From positions 1 through 64,000 of the forward strand of contig CBDFHV010000081.1 in the NCBI GenBank assembly GCA_965247705.1: DNA of 64,000 bases, in the 5' to 3' direction. Within the stretch, counting starts at the first letter, position 1. Every line of letters begins with the position of its first letter. The notes under the pieces are model-generated. The model had not been told where the DNA came from. It worked only from the letters and a program-made list of their open reading frames with translations, and searched no databases. Shown piece by piece: positions 37,912 through 46,888 of the stretch. This DNA is from CBDFHV01 sp965247705 (lineage in GTDB: Bacteria > Pseudomonadota > Alphaproteobacteria > Rhodospirillales > CAMCUA01). Both the position numbers and the translations under genes were made by a program.

Positions 37912-38550
37912 TTAGTGGGCGAAGATGTCCTCGCCGGCCCAGCCGGCCAGGTCCAGGGCCGCCCGCTCGGGGAGGAAGCGAAAGCAGGCGGCGGCCAGGT
38001 CCATGCGGCCTTCCCGGACCAGCATGGCTTCCAAGCGCGCCTTCAGGTCGTGCAGGTGGATCACGTCCGCGGCGGCATAGCGAAGCTGGTCGGTGCTCAA
38101 GTCCCCGTGGCCCCAGTCGGAGGACTGCTGCTCCTTCGACATATCGAGGCCGATCAGTTCCTTCACCACGTCCTTCAGGCCATGGCGGTCCGTATAGGTC
38201 CGTGCCAAACGGGATGCGACCTTGGTGCAGAATACCGGCCCGCACTGTACGCCCAGGTGGCGGCGCAGCATGACAAGGTCGAAACGGGCGAAATGAAAGA
38301 TCTTCGTGATGCTGGGATCTTCCAGCAACGCCTTCAGGTTCGGCGCCTCCAGATCGGCCGGCGGCGGCGGCATGCGCACCAAATGCACGTCGCCCTCTTG
38401 TCCCCGCAACTGCACCAGGCACAGGCGATCCCGATGGGGGTTGAGGCCCATAGTCTCGGTGTCGATGGCGACGCTGCCGTCGAAATGGACAGCGGCGGGT
38501 AGGTCGCCTTCGTGAACCCGTACGGAAATGCCTTTCACCTCTAACGCCAT
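37912..38550 (-). CDS. rnd: Ribonuclease D-like 3'-5' exonuclease, short form
   Basis: The 212-residue protein has the DEDD exonuclease motifs: VAIDTETMGLNPHRDRLCLVQL (D-E), KIFHFARFDLVML (D), and YAAADVIHLHDLKARL (the final Y-x3-D). It lacks the C-terminal HRDC domains of E. coli RNase D. Such one-domain proteins next to lpt/kdsD are standard in alphaproteobacteria. It probably trims tRNA or other stable RNA 3' ends. I chose the ATG at 38550 (MALEVKGISVRV). Upstream codons run through the tRNA-Leu gene and are not coding. Confidence 0.9.
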   Translation of the reverse strand: MALEVKGISVRVHEGDLPAAVHFDGSVAIDTETMGLNPHRDRLCLVQLRGQEGDVHLVRMPPPPADLEAPNLKALLEDPSITKIFHFARFDLVMLRRHLGVQCGPVFCTKVASRLARTYTDRHGLKDVVKELIGLDMSKEQQSSDWGHGDLSTDQLRYAAADVIHLHDLKARLEAMLVREGRMDLAAACFRFLPERAALDLAGWAGEDIFAH

Positions 38551-38594
38551 CGGTCTCGCTCGCTCATCAATCGACGTTTCGGGGAAGGGATGAA

Positions 38595-38681
38595 TGGTGC
38601 CCAGGAGAAGACTCGAACTTCCACGGCCTTTCGGCCACAGGTACCTGAAACCTGCGCGTCTACCAGTTCCGCCACCTGGGC
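38595..38681 (-). tRNA. tRNA-Leu (anticodon CAG)
   Basis: The - strand reads GCCCAGGTGGCGGAACTGGT... with a complete cloverleaf. The acceptor GCCCAGG pairs with CCTGGGC, and CCA is encoded. The anticodon loop TTCAGGT gives CAG. The long variable arm (GTGGCCGAAAGGCCGT) is typical of class II leucine tRNA, and the T loop is TTCGAGT. Length 87 nt including CCA. It precedes the rnd gene. Confidence 0.96.
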
Positions 38682-38849
38682 ATCGCAACGAATTCGCCGG
38701 AATATGGGCACGGCGGCACGACTCGTAGCCGTGCGGGCGTCGCGCTGTCAACCCGATTTGCCCGTCGCGACGGACATCCCCGCCCGCATTGCGCGAAAGG
38801 GGCGGGCTCGCTATTTTCGCGCAGCGTCCTTGCGATGGGGTTGAGCGCC

Positions 38850-39863
38850 ATGAAGCGACCGTTGGTCACCGTGTTCGGAGGGTCGGGCTTTATTGGCCGG
38901 CACCTGGTTCGGCGGCTGGCCAGCGAGGGGTTCCTGGTCCGCGTCGCCGTGCGCGACCCGGAAGCGGCACAGTTCCTGAAACCCATGGGCGACGTGGGGC
39001 AGATCGCCTCGGTCCCGGCCGATATTACCGTCCCGGACTCGGTCAGCCAGGCCGTCGCCGGCGCCGACGTGGTGATCAACCTGGTGGGCATCCTTTACGA
39101 GGCGGGACGCAATCGGTTCGATGCCGTTCAGGCCGATGGCGCGGCCACCGTGGCGCGGGCGGCGAACGGGGCTGGCGCCGCGAGGATGGTCCAGCTTTCG
39201 GCCATCGGCGCCGACAGCAATGCGCCGGCGGCGTATGCCCGCAGCAAGGCGGCCGGCGAGGCCGCCGCCTTGGCGGCCTTTCCAGAGGCCATGATTCTGC
39301 GACCCAGCGTGGTGTTCGGCCCCGAGGACGGCTTCTTCAACCAGTTCGCGGCCATCGCCCGGATATCGACGTCCCTGCCCGTGTTCGGCGCCCGGCCGGC
39401 CTTTGGCCTCCCCGTCCGCGGAGAACCGGGCACGCCGTGGCTGGACCTGTGCGGCGGCGGCGGGCCCCGGTTCCAGCCGGTCTACGTGGGCGACGTGGCA
39501 GACGCCGTCATGGCGTGCCTGAAGCACTACCCGGCGACCGGCCGCACGTACGAGCTTGGAGGGCCTCGCATTTACGATTTCAAGGCGCTGATGTGTCTCG
39601 TGCTGCATCACATCGGGCGCCGCCGGGCCCTGATGCCGGTGCCCTTCGTCGTCGCCAAGGCCCTGGGACAGGTGCTGCAGGTGATGCCCAAACCGTTGCT
39701 GACCAGGGATCAGGTGCTGCTGATGGAGCGGGACAACGTGGTCAGCGAAGGCGCCTTGACGCTGGCGGACCTGGGCGTCGAGGCGACCCCGGCGGAGGTG
39801 GTGCTGCCCACCTATCTGTCGCGCTTCCGCCCGCCCGGCCTCAAGGACCTGTTGCCGGCGTAG
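38850..39863 (+). CDS. NDUFA9-type NAD(P)-binding SDR-family protein
   Basis: The 337-residue extended SDR-like protein has VTVFGGSGFIGRHLVRRL (Rossmann GXXGXXG), PADITVPDSV, VINLVGILYE and LRPSVVFGPEDGFFNQFA. The usual catalytic YxxxK reads YARSKAAGE. This pattern matches alphaproteobacterial homologues of the complex I accessory subunit NDUFA9, also annotated as NADH-ubiquinone oxidoreductase-associated epimerases. Whether it joins complex I in bacteria is unknown. I prefer ATG 38850 to 38835 because of the nearer GGGG site. It overlaps the convergent marR-like gene by 23 bases. Confidence 0.88.
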   Translation: MKRPLVTVFGGSGFIGRHLVRRLASEGFLVRVAVRDPEAAQFLKPMGDVGQIASVPADITVPDSVSQAVAGADVVINLVGILYEAGRNRFDAVQADGAATVARAANGAGAARMVQLSAIGADSNAPAAYARSKAAGEAAALAAFPEAMILRPSVVFGPEDGFFNQFAAIARISTSLPVFGARPAFGLPVRGEPGTPWLDLCGGGGPRFQPVYVGDVADAVMACLKHYPATGRTYELGGPRIYDFKALMCLVLHHIGRRRALMPVPFVVAKALGQVLQVMPKPLLTRDQVLLMERDNVVSEGALTLADLGVEATPAEVVLPTYLSRFRPPGLKDLLPA

Positions 39864-40221
39864 TCCCGCCGCTGGCGTCGAGTTCCTTGGCGGCGCGGAC
39901 AATCAATTCGCCGAACTCGCGCAAGAAGACCGAGCCGCGCACGGTGCGCTGGATGAGGACGCTGCGCCGATCCGCCTCGTCGGTCTTGCGGCGCACCAGT
40001 TGCAGGTCGCTCAAGCGATCGATGGCCCGGGTGATGGCCGGCTTGGACACCCGCAGCATGGCCGCCAGGCCGCGCACCGTATGGGGCGCCGCCGTCAGGT
40101 AGACGGCAAGCAGAATCGCCATTTGGCGGGCCGACAAGTCCGGCGCATCCCGTTGCACGCTGGTCAGGGTGGCGCGCCGCCACAGGTCCAGAGCCTGGAG
40201 GTCGGTTAGTGGAAGTCCCAT
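39841..40221 (-). CDS. MarR-family transcriptional regulator
   Basis: The 126-residue winged-helix protein contains QMAILLAVYLTAAPHTVRGLAAMLRVSKPAITRAIDRLSDLQLVRR, with the recognition helix at VSKPAITRAID and a basic wing (KTDEADRRSVLIQRT). MarR proteins repress neighbouring or distant genes and often sense phenolics or oxidation. The leucyl aminopeptidase gene lies 81 bases upstream on the same strand and may be in one operon with it. The target is unknown. Confidence 0.88.
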   Translation of the reverse strand: MGLPLTDLQALDLWRRATLTSVQRDAPDLSARQMAILLAVYLTAAPHTVRGLAAMLRVSKPAITRAIDRLSDLQLVRRKTDEADRRSVLIQRTVRGSVFLREFGELIVRAAKELDASGGTTPATGP

Positions 40222-40302
40222 GCGGCGGCAGCCTGGTTCGTTGCGAAGTCGAAACCTTTATAGACCGGGGATATCCGGGTCGGCAAACGGAATCGACACG
40301 GG

Positions 40303-41736
40303 TCAGCGAAATCGCTCGGCGATGACCGCATAGAGTGCACGCATGCCCATGGCCTCGCCCCCCTCGGGTCGCCCGGGACGGGTGTCTCCGTTCCACGCCA
40401 TCTGGTCCACATGGATCCAGGGGATGCCCTCGCCGACGAAGGATTCCAGGAACAGGGCGGCGGTGATCGCACCGCCATGGGGCGAACGCGATGTGTTGTT
40501 GAGATCGGCCACCTTGCTGTCGAGGTGGCACCTGTAGGACTGCCACAAGGGCATGTGCCACAGGGGGTCGTGGGCTTCCATGCCATGGCGTACCGCTTCG
40601 GCGGCCAGGGCGTCGTCGTTGGAAAAGAGGGCCGGCAGTTCCGCCCCCAGGGCCACCCGGGCGGCTCCCGTAAGGGTGGCGAAGTCGATGAGCAGCGCCG
40701 GTTTGTCGGCGGAGGCCTCGTAGAGGGCGTCGGACAGAACCACCCGGCCTTCCGCGTCCGTATTGCCGATCTCGACGGTCAGCCCCTTGCGGGTCTCGAC
40801 CACGTCCAAAGGCCGCATGGCATTGCCGGCGACGCTGTTCTCCACCGCCGGGATGAGGACCCGCAGCCGCGTCTTCAGTCCCCCCGCCATCACCATACGG
40901 GCGAGGCCCAGGGCATTGGCCCCGCCGCCCATGTCCTTTTTCATCAGCATCATGCCCGAGGCCGGCTTCAGGTCGAGCCCCCCGGTGTCGAAGCACACCC
41001 CCTTGCCGCAGATGGCGAGCCGCGGCGCGTCCTCGTCCCCCCAGGCGATGTCGATCAGCCGCGGCGCCTTGGCCGCCGCCCGGCCCACCGCGTGGATGGC
41101 GGGAAAATTCTCCGCCAGCAGGTCGTCGCCCTCGATCACCCGGCAGTCGGCGCCGAAGTCCAACGCCATCGCCCGGGCGGCCGCGGCCAGTTCCGGCGGC
41201 CCCATGTCGTTGGCCGGCGTGTTGATCAGGTCGCGCACCAGCCCGGTGGCGCGGACGGCGCTGTCCACGGCCCGGGCATCGCAACCATCCGGCCAGACCA
41301 GGCTCGCGAAGCCTCCGGCATGGGACTTGTAGCGGTCGTAGACGTAGCAGCCGAGCGCCCAGCCCAAGGCGGCCGCGTCCGGATCTTCGACGTCGCCTTC
41401 GATCCGGTAGCTGCCCGCGGGCAAGCGGTTGGGCAACCCACCCCAGTCCCACAAGGGATCCTGACCCACGCCCGCCAGCGCCCGCGCGATGGCACCGCCC
41501 TCTCCGGGAACGGGGCAGGTCTCGCCGGACTTGGCGGCGAAACCGGCGGCCGTCACCCATCGGCGGACCGATTCCGGCTCGGCGTCGAGCCAGCCGCTCA
41601 GGTCATCCGGGCGCAAGGGAACCAGGGGTACGGCGTCCCCGGTGGGGGCGACGAGGTGATCGATCACGGGGGCGGTCTCCGGTCCGCTGGAGGGCAGGGC
41701 GACGGCGCATTGTGCGCAGGCGGCGGCGCGGCGCAA
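40303..41736 (-). CDS. M17 family leucyl aminopeptidase
   Basis: This is a two-zinc cytosolic aminopeptidase. The 477-residue protein has GKGVCFDTGGLDLKPASGMMLMKKDMGG with metal-binding K and D, and the M17 signature NTDAEGRVVLSDAL; the usual leucine after GR is valine. HGGAITAALFLESFV and WIHVDQMAWN follow. The start at 41736 is the longest; the first ~20 residues are not conserved and a later start is possible. It may work on peptides imported elsewhere. It could share a transcript with the MarR gene. Confidence 0.93.
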   Translation of the reverse strand: MRRAAACAQCAVALPSSGPETAPVIDHLVAPTGDAVPLVPLRPDDLSGWLDAEPESVRRWVTAAGFAAKSGETCPVPGEGGAIARALAGVGQDPLWDWGGLPNRLPAGSYRIEGDVEDPDAAALGWALGCYVYDRYKSHAGGFASLVWPDGCDARAVDSAVRATGLVRDLINTPANDMGPPELAAAARAMALDFGADCRVIEGDDLLAENFPAIHAVGRAAAKAPRLIDIAWGDEDAPRLAICGKGVCFDTGGLDLKPASGMMLMKKDMGGGANALGLARMVMAGGLKTRLRVLIPAVENSVAGNAMRPLDVVETRKGLTVEIGNTDAEGRVVLSDALYEASADKPALLIDFATLTGAARVALGAELPALFSNDDALAAEAVRHGMEAHDPLWHMPLWQSYRCHLDSKVADLNNTSRSPHGGAITAALFLESFVGEGIPWIHVDQMAWNGDTRPGRPEGGEAMGMRALYAVIAERFR

Positions 41737-41813
41737 GGGTCGTTGGCAGGGAACCGTTGATCGCCGGCTCCCGGGCGGCTATGGCTGCGCGACCGCACCG
41801 GGAGGGACGATCC

Positions 41814-42533
41814 ATGCGCCTCGGCGACTTCGACACCCTAACCTTCGATTGCTACGGCACCCTGATCGACTGGGAGAGCGGCATCGTCGCCGCCTTCCAA
41901 CCATGGCTGGAAAGCGCGGGCAATCGCGCCACCGACGACGAGATCCTGGCCGCCTTTTCCAGCCACGAATCTCGCCAGCAACAAGCCACGCCCGACATGC
42001 TCTACCCGCGGATCCTGACCCGGGTCCACGCGGCCATGGCCACCGCGTTCGGCGTCGGTTCCACCGACGAGGCGGCGCGGGCTTTCGGCGCCTCGGTCAA
42101 GGACTGGCCGGCGTTCGCCGATTCGACCGCCGCCCTCAAGGCGCTGCAACGCCACTACCGACTGGTCATTCTGTCCAACGTGGACCGGGAGTCGTTCGCC
42201 GCCAGCAACCGCAAGCTGGGGGTCGACTTCGACCACGTCTACACGGCCCAGGACATCGGCTCCTATAAGCCGGACCCGGCCAACTTCAGCTACATGATCG
42301 AGGCCCTGGCGCGCGACGGCATCGACAAGGGACGCGTCCTGCACACCGCCGAATCCCTCTACCACGACCACCTGCCGGCACGCCGGGCGGGGCTCGCCAC
42401 CTGCTGGATCCACCGCCGCCATGACCGTGGCGGCTTCGGCGCCACCCACCCCCCGGCGGAAGAGGTGACACCCGACTTCCGCTTCGAAAGCCTCGCCGCC
42501 ATGGCTGCGGCGCGGGAGGCCGAAGAGGGCTGA
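41814..42533 (+). CDS. HAD-superfamily hydrolase, 2-haloacid dehalogenase type II-like
   Basis: The 239-residue protein starts MRLGDFDTLTFDCYGTLIDWESG, whose FDCYGTLIDWE is the diagnostic nucleophile motif of type II haloacid dehalogenase-like proteins (nucleophile Asp near residue 11). LVILSNVDRESFAASN is motif II and DIGSYKPDPANFSYM motif III. Real dehalogenase activity needs a set of pocket residues I cannot check by eye, and many relatives are phosphatases. The start was chosen at the conserved N-terminus. It is followed closely by a 69-codon gene. Confidence 0.85.
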   Translation: MRLGDFDTLTFDCYGTLIDWESGIVAAFQPWLESAGNRATDDEILAAFSSHESRQQQATPDMLYPRILTRVHAAMATAFGVGSTDEAARAFGASVKDWPAFADSTAALKALQRHYRLVILSNVDRESFAASNRKLGVDFDHVYTAQDIGSYKPDPANFSYMIEALARDGIDKGRVLHTAESLYHDHLPARRAGLATCWIHRRHDRGGFGATHPPAEEVTPDFRFESLAAMAAAREAEEG

Positions 42534-42538
42534 GCGCC

Positions 42539-42748
42539 GTGAAACTGAGCGCCGACATGCTGGCGGTGGTGACCGAGGCGGCCCTGGGTTTGTTCGGCCG
42601 CCACCATCCCCTGACCCAGGCCCTGCACCTGGCGATGGTCGATCCCACGGACCTGGAGGACGTGCGGACGGCATTGCGCGAGCTGCCGGAGCGGTCCCAC
42701 AAGATTCTGGCGGCGGCGGTGTCCGAGCGGCTGCTACCGGGGTCATGA
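42539..42748 (+). CDS. Small conserved-looking protein, unknown
   Basis: The 69-residue helical protein MKLSADMLAVVTEAALGLFG... ends LAAAVSERLLPGS. It begins five bases after the HAD gene stop with GTGAAACTG context, so it is likely co-transcribed. I recognise no family; it has no membrane segment and no cysteines. Composition and spacing suggest a real gene. Confidence 0.6.
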   Translation: MKLSADMLAVVTEAALGLFGRHHPLTQALHLAMVDPTDLEDVRTALRELPERSHKILAAAVSERLLPGS

Positions 42749-42829
42749 GGGGTCGTCGCGGGTCGGTCTTGACCGGGACGGCGCGGCGGGTAAGGCTCCC
42801 GCGCCCCAGCCCCGCAAAGGATCTCCTCC

Positions 42830-43968
42830 ATGCAGCCTTTCCGCATCGGTATCAGCGCCAAGTTGCAACCCTCGTTCGATAGCGACGGAAAATCCCCTCT
42901 CGACACCGGCCCCCTGGACCGGGACCCGCGGGTGGAGTTGTCCTTCCTGCCCCAGGGCGACGCGCTGACGGCGGCGGAAACCAACGCCTTCGACGCCGTG
43001 GTGCTGATGCAGGAGGCGCTGACGGCGGAGAGCTTCGCGCCGCCGGCGCGGCTGTCCCTGGCGGCCCGCTATGGAGTCGGCTACGACAAGGTCGACCTGG
43101 CCGCCTGCACCGCCAACGGGGTGCTGGTGGCCAACACCCCCGACGGGGTGCGGCGGCCCATGGCCGTGGGCGCGATCACCTACCTGCTGGTGCTCTCCAC
43201 CCGGTTCCCGGACAAGGACCGCATTGCCCGTCAAGGCCCCGAGGGCTGGGCGCAGTTGAGCAACTACTGTTCCGATCGAGACATTTCGTTCCCATTAAAT
43301 CTACGCAAACTGCGACCTTCACCCCCGGGCTCAGGAACCAAATGTTAGAATCGCAACACTACGTGGGCACCGGCCTGGTGGACCGCACCTTGGGCATGGT
43401 CGGCATGGGCAGGATCGGATCGGAGGTCTTCCGCCTGGCCAAGCCCTTCGGCATGCGCTTCATCGCCCATGACCCCTTCGCCGACAAAGGGCTGGCGGCG
43501 GAATTGGGAGTGACCATCGTCGACCTGGACACGGTGTTCCGGGAATCGGACTTCGTCACCCTGCACTGTCTCCTGTCGCCGGAGACCCAGGGACTGGTGG
43601 ACGCCCGCCTGATCGGGCTGATGAAGCCCACCGCCTATCTGATCAACACCTCCCGGGGGCCTGTGGTGGACCAAAATGCCCTGGTCGAGGCCCTGGTGGC
43701 GCGGCGCATCGCCGGCGCCGGCCTGGACGTACTGGAACAGGAACCCCCCGACGCGGACGATCCGGTGCTGAGCCTGGACAACGTGGTCCTGGCCCCCCAC
43801 GGCCTGGTGAACACGGACCAATGCATGGCCGACTGCTGGGCATCGGACATGGAATCCCTGCTCGCCGTCGCCCATGGCAAGGTCCCCGTCAACGTGGTCA
43901 ACCGGGACGTCCTGGACACGCCCGCCTTCCAGGAGAAGCTGAAGGTCCACGCGGCGGCCTCGGCATGA
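42830..43968 (+). pseudogene. D-2-hydroxyacid dehydrogenase gene split by MITE copy C
   Basis: The two parts join perfectly when the 93-bp MITE and one TA are removed: ...GWAQLSNY then VGTGLVDRTLGMVGMGRIGSEVF, giving 347 residues. The intact protein would have the NAD-binding GMGRIG motif, the catalytic Arg in INTSRGPVVD, the Glu in LEQEPPD, and the His in APHGLVN. The substrate could be glyoxylate, hydroxypyruvate or another 2-oxoacid. As it stands, the first part ends after 26 MITE-encoded residues and the second part lacks the substrate domain. The insertion must be recent, as no other damage is seen. Confidence 0.92.
43267..43359 (+). mobile_element. 93-bp IS630-related MITE, copy C
   Basis: This copy is 93 bp between TA at 43265-43266 and TA at 43360-43361. 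Its ends are CTGTTCCGATCGAGACA and, inverted, GTGTTGCGATTCTAACA. Its body is the same as in copies A and B. It interrupts a dehydrogenase gene, and removing 95 bp restores the frame exactly, which proves the TA duplication. Confidence 0.94.
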
Positions 43969-44019
43969 CAGGGGCGGCGATCCTCATCATTTGGGCGCTT
44001 CGCCCGCCTCGCCCATCAA

Positions 44020-44206
44020 GGTTCACCACAGAGAACAATGAGAACACAGAGGATTCACAGAGAAAGAATAGAATTCATTTTTCTCTGTGTCCATCTCTGT
44101 GTTCTCTGTGTTCTCTGTGGTTAATTTTTAATTTTCTGACATCGAACAGGATCCAGAACCATTTTTTATGAAGACATATCTTCTCTGTGCCTCCGTGGTT
44201 TTCTTC
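44020..44206. repeat. CACAGAG-type palindromic intergenic repeat
   Basis: Runs of ACCACAGAGAAC, CACAGAGGATTCACAGAG and their complements (CTCTGTGTTCTCTGTGGTT) form a long imperfect palindrome, followed by a second CTCTGTGCCTCCGTGG arm. It is far more AT-rich than the neighbourhood. A related copy lies at the right end of the window. This family occurs between genes in many unrelated proteobacteria. Confidence 0.85.
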
Positions 44207-44238
44207 AATCCTAGGCACAACCCCCGAGGGAGCCGCGC

Positions 44239-45003
44239 TTAGCGTTCCCGCCAGCCGCGCGGCCAGGAACCGCCGCTGGGGTGCCCGAAGTCCCGGGGCG
44301 CGATCCCCGCGTGGAACCAGGTGACGAAAGTGTATACGTCGTAGACCGGCACGTTGAAGGCGGTGGCGATGACCCGGGAGAAGGGCGCCATGTTATGACA
44401 CTCGAAGACGATCGCCCCGATATCCGAATGCTTGGACATCAGCTCCTCGCCGGCGGCCAGCATGTCTTCCTCGGCCAGCCCGTAGTCCAACTCCATCTGG
44501 TCGCCGAGCAGGACCCGGGTCAGCTCTTGGCCCTTCTCGGTGCCGACCACCGGGGTGTCCCCCGGGGCGCCGGCGGCGATCAGGTGATCGGGGCCCAGCC
44601 GTTCGCCCTGGATGGTGATGACGCCGACCCGCTTGCCCGTCGGCAGCAGGTTTTGGGCAAGGGGGATCTGCATCAGCGACGAGGATGCCACCGGCACATT
44701 GCAGTGATCGGCCAGCTCCTTTTGAAAGATGGACAGGAAACCGCCGGTGGTGGCGATGCCGTCCGCCCCGTCGCGCACCAGCTCGTCGGCGGCGTCGAGG
44801 AATGCCTGGTTGAGGCCCTTGCCCTTCTCGTGGATGACCACCTTGGCGGTGGCGCCCCGCACCACCTTGTAGAGGACCGGGAACGGCCAGGTGGCGGCAT
44901 TGCCGGTGTCTCCCGGGCCGCGCGGCCAGCGGGTGTCGAGCATGAGGATGCCGACGCGGGCGCCGTAGATGGTCTTGCCGCCATAGGCCATGCGGTCGGT
45001 CAT
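44239..45003 (-). CDS. Asp/Glu racemase-superfamily protein, one catalytic Cys replaced
   Basis: The 254-residue protein has the superfamily layout: GARVGILMLDTRWPRGPGDTGN, IATTGGFLSIFQKEL and AIVFECHNMAPFS. True racemases have Cys in both of the latter two motifs (TSCGF and LECTN). Here the first is Gly and only the second Cys remains. That single-Cys arrangement is known from arylmalonate decarboxylase, so a decarboxylase or isomerase is more likely than a racemase (inference). The start is the ATG at 45003. It is a stand-alone gene, divergent from the MFS gene. Confidence 0.8.
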   Translation of the reverse strand: MTDRMAYGGKTIYGARVGILMLDTRWPRGPGDTGNAATWPFPVLYKVVRGATAKVVIHEKGKGLNQAFLDAADELVRDGADGIATTGGFLSIFQKELADHCNVPVASSSLMQIPLAQNLLPTGKRVGVITIQGERLGPDHLIAAGAPGDTPVVGTEKGQELTRVLLGDQMELDYGLAEEDMLAAGEELMSKHSDIGAIVFECHNMAPFSRVIATAFNVPVYDVYTFVTWFHAGIAPRDFGHPSGGSWPRGWRER

Positions 45004-45102
45004 GATCCGAGTTCCCCTTGGGTGGTGTTGAACGCCCAAGCTAGTCGCGACCGCCGCTCGGGCCAAGTCCCCTCGGCATCCGGCACGGCCGAAGGCTAAG
45101 CC

Positions 45103-46311
45103 GTGCTCGGGCGCCGCGCCTCCATCACCATCATGATCGTCGCCCAGGTGCTGGCCATGGCGCTGTGGTTCTCGGCCTCCGCCGTGGTTCCCGACCTGCG
45201 GCGCAACGCGGGACTGGACGCCGCCACGGCGTCCTTGTTCACCAGCGCCGTGCAGCTTGGGTTCGTCGTCGGCACCATCGTCAGCGCTGGCTTCGGGATG
45301 GCCGATCGGTTGGACCCGCGTCGCCTGTTCATGGTCTCGGCCCTGATCGGCGCGGCGGCCAATGGCCTGATTCTTGCCTTGCCGCCCACGTCCCCGGGCG
45401 TGATCGCGCTGCGCTTCGTCACCGGGATCTGCATGGCTGGTGTCTATCCGGTCGGCATGCGCCTGATCGCAACCTGGGCGCAAAAGGATCTGGGGCTGCT
45501 GGTCGGCATGCTGGTGGGCGCCCTGACGTTGGGGTCCGCCTCGCCCCACCTGTTCAACGCCCTGGGCGGCGTCGACTGGCGGTTCACGCTGGCCACCGGG
45601 TCCGCGGCCGCGGTCCTCGCCGCCATGGCCATCGGCATGGCCGGGGTCGGACCCAACCGGGGGAGGGCGCCGCCCCTGCGGCCAGCCTCCGCCCTGAAGG
45701 CTTACACCAGCCCGTCCCTGCGCCTGGCCAACCTGGGCTACCTGGGCCACATGTGGGAGCTTTACGCCATGTGGGCCTGGATCGGCGTGTTCCTGGACGC
45801 AAGCTTCCGCGCCCGGTTGGTTGATGGCGACACCGCCACCCTGTGGGCGACAGTGGCCACCTTCGCCACCATCGGCATCGGCGCGGTGGGCTGCGTCGCC
45901 GGCGGCTTCATCGCCGACCGCTGGGGCCGCACGTCCCTGACCATCGGCGCCATGCTTATCAGCGGCGCCTGCGCCCTTGTCGCCGGGCACCTGTTCGGCG
46001 CCCATCCGTTCCTGGTGACGGCGCTGTGTCTGCTGTGGGGCCTTACCATCGTCGCCGATTCGGCGCAGTTCTCATCCTCGGTGGCGGAGCTTTCGGAAAA
46101 GGACCTGGTCGGCACCATGCTGACCGTGCAGACCAGCGTCGGTTTCATGCTCACTCTGGCCACCATTCACATCATTCCCGTGGCGGTGGCGTGGTCCGGC
46201 TGGCCCTTCGCTTTTTCCATTCTTGCGATCGGACCGTTTCTCGGCGCGCTTGCCATGTGGCGTCTGCGCCGCCATCCGGACGCGGCGAAGCTGGCGGGCG
46301 GACGTCGATAA
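45103..46311 (+). CDS. MFS transporter (CynX/NimT-like)
   Basis: The 402-residue protein has twelve spans with MFS loop motifs: GMADRLDPRRLF in loop 2-3 and GGFIADRWGRTSLT in loop 8-9. The first span starts SITIMIVAQVLAMALWFSASAVVPDL, typical of small-molecule exporters or nitrate/cyanate-type permeases. The substrate is unknown. The start is GTG at 45103, or the ATG ten codons later. It ends 22 bases before the FNR box of the napF remnant. Confidence 0.88.
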   Translation: MLGRRASITIMIVAQVLAMALWFSASAVVPDLRRNAGLDAATASLFTSAVQLGFVVGTIVSAGFGMADRLDPRRLFMVSALIGAAANGLILALPPTSPGVIALRFVTGICMAGVYPVGMRLIATWAQKDLGLLVGMLVGALTLGSASPHLFNALGGVDWRFTLATGSAAAVLAAMAIGMAGVGPNRGRAPPLRPASALKAYTSPSLRLANLGYLGHMWELYAMWAWIGVFLDASFRARLVDGDTATLWATVATFATIGIGAVGCVAGGFIADRWGRTSLTIGAMLISGACALVAGHLFGAHPFLVTALCLLWGLTIVADSAQFSSSVAELSEKDLVGTMLTVQTSVGFMLTLATIHIIPVAVAWSGWPFAFSILAIGPFLGALAMWRLRRHPDAAKLAGGRR

Positions 46312-46333
46312 GGCGCCTCGCACCCCGGCTTCC

Positions 46334-46347
46334 TTGATCGAGATCAA
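46334..46347. promoter_or_regulatory. FNR/Anr-type box upstream of napF
   Basis: TTGATCGAGATCAA is a perfect match to the FNR consensus TTGAT-N4-ATCAA and lies 47 bases before the napF ATG. FNR-family regulators switch on nitrate reductase genes when oxygen is low. The box is intact although the operon behind it is destroyed. Confidence 0.85.
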
Positions 46348-46394
46348 GGTTTTACCGATCCAGCACGCCATGATGCCGGCACAGTGGAAAACCG

Positions 46395-46888
46395 ATGACC
46401 GCCTTGACCCGTGCCGAGCTCATTCGCGGATCTTTCGTTCCCGCCGCGCCAACCGTCCGGCCCCCTTGGGCCCTGACGGAAGCGGCGTTCCGTGAGCGTT
46501 GCGACGGTTGCGGCGACTGCGTGGCCGCATGCCCGGAGGAAATCATCCGCATGGGCCGCGGCCGGCTGCCGGAGCTGGATTTCGGCCGCGGCGGTTGTAG
46601 CTTCTGCGGCGACTGCGTCCGCGCCTGTCCCACCGACGCCTTGACCAGCCTTGCCGGCGCGGCTGCCTGGCACCTGAAGGCGGCGGTGTCCGATGCCTGC
46701 TTCAATGCCATCGGCGTCCTGTGCCGGGCTTGCGAGGAGCATTGCGAGGCCGGCGCCCTGTCCTTTCGGCCCCGGGTTCGGGGTCGCGGAAGGATTGTCG
46801 TGGACGAGGCGGCCTCAGCGGCTGCGGTGCCTGCGTGGCGCCCTGTCCGGTGGGCGCCATCGACCTGATGACGACCGCCGCCGGATGA
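46395..46888 (+). pseudogene. napF: Ferredoxin-type protein NapF with a -1 frameshift
   Basis: NapF is a cytosolic 4Fe-4S protein that helps mature periplasmic nitrate reductase NapA. The first cluster motif CDGCGDCVAACP and the second CSFCGDCVRACP are intact, then CRACEEHCEAG. After IVVDEA the frame is lost and ends as SAAAVPAWRPVRWAPST. In the next frame the third cluster SGCGACVAPCPVGAIDLM follows directly and its TGA overlaps the napD ATG. Adding one base restores 164 residues. So the gene lost a base near 46815, removing the third cluster. Confidence 0.85.
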
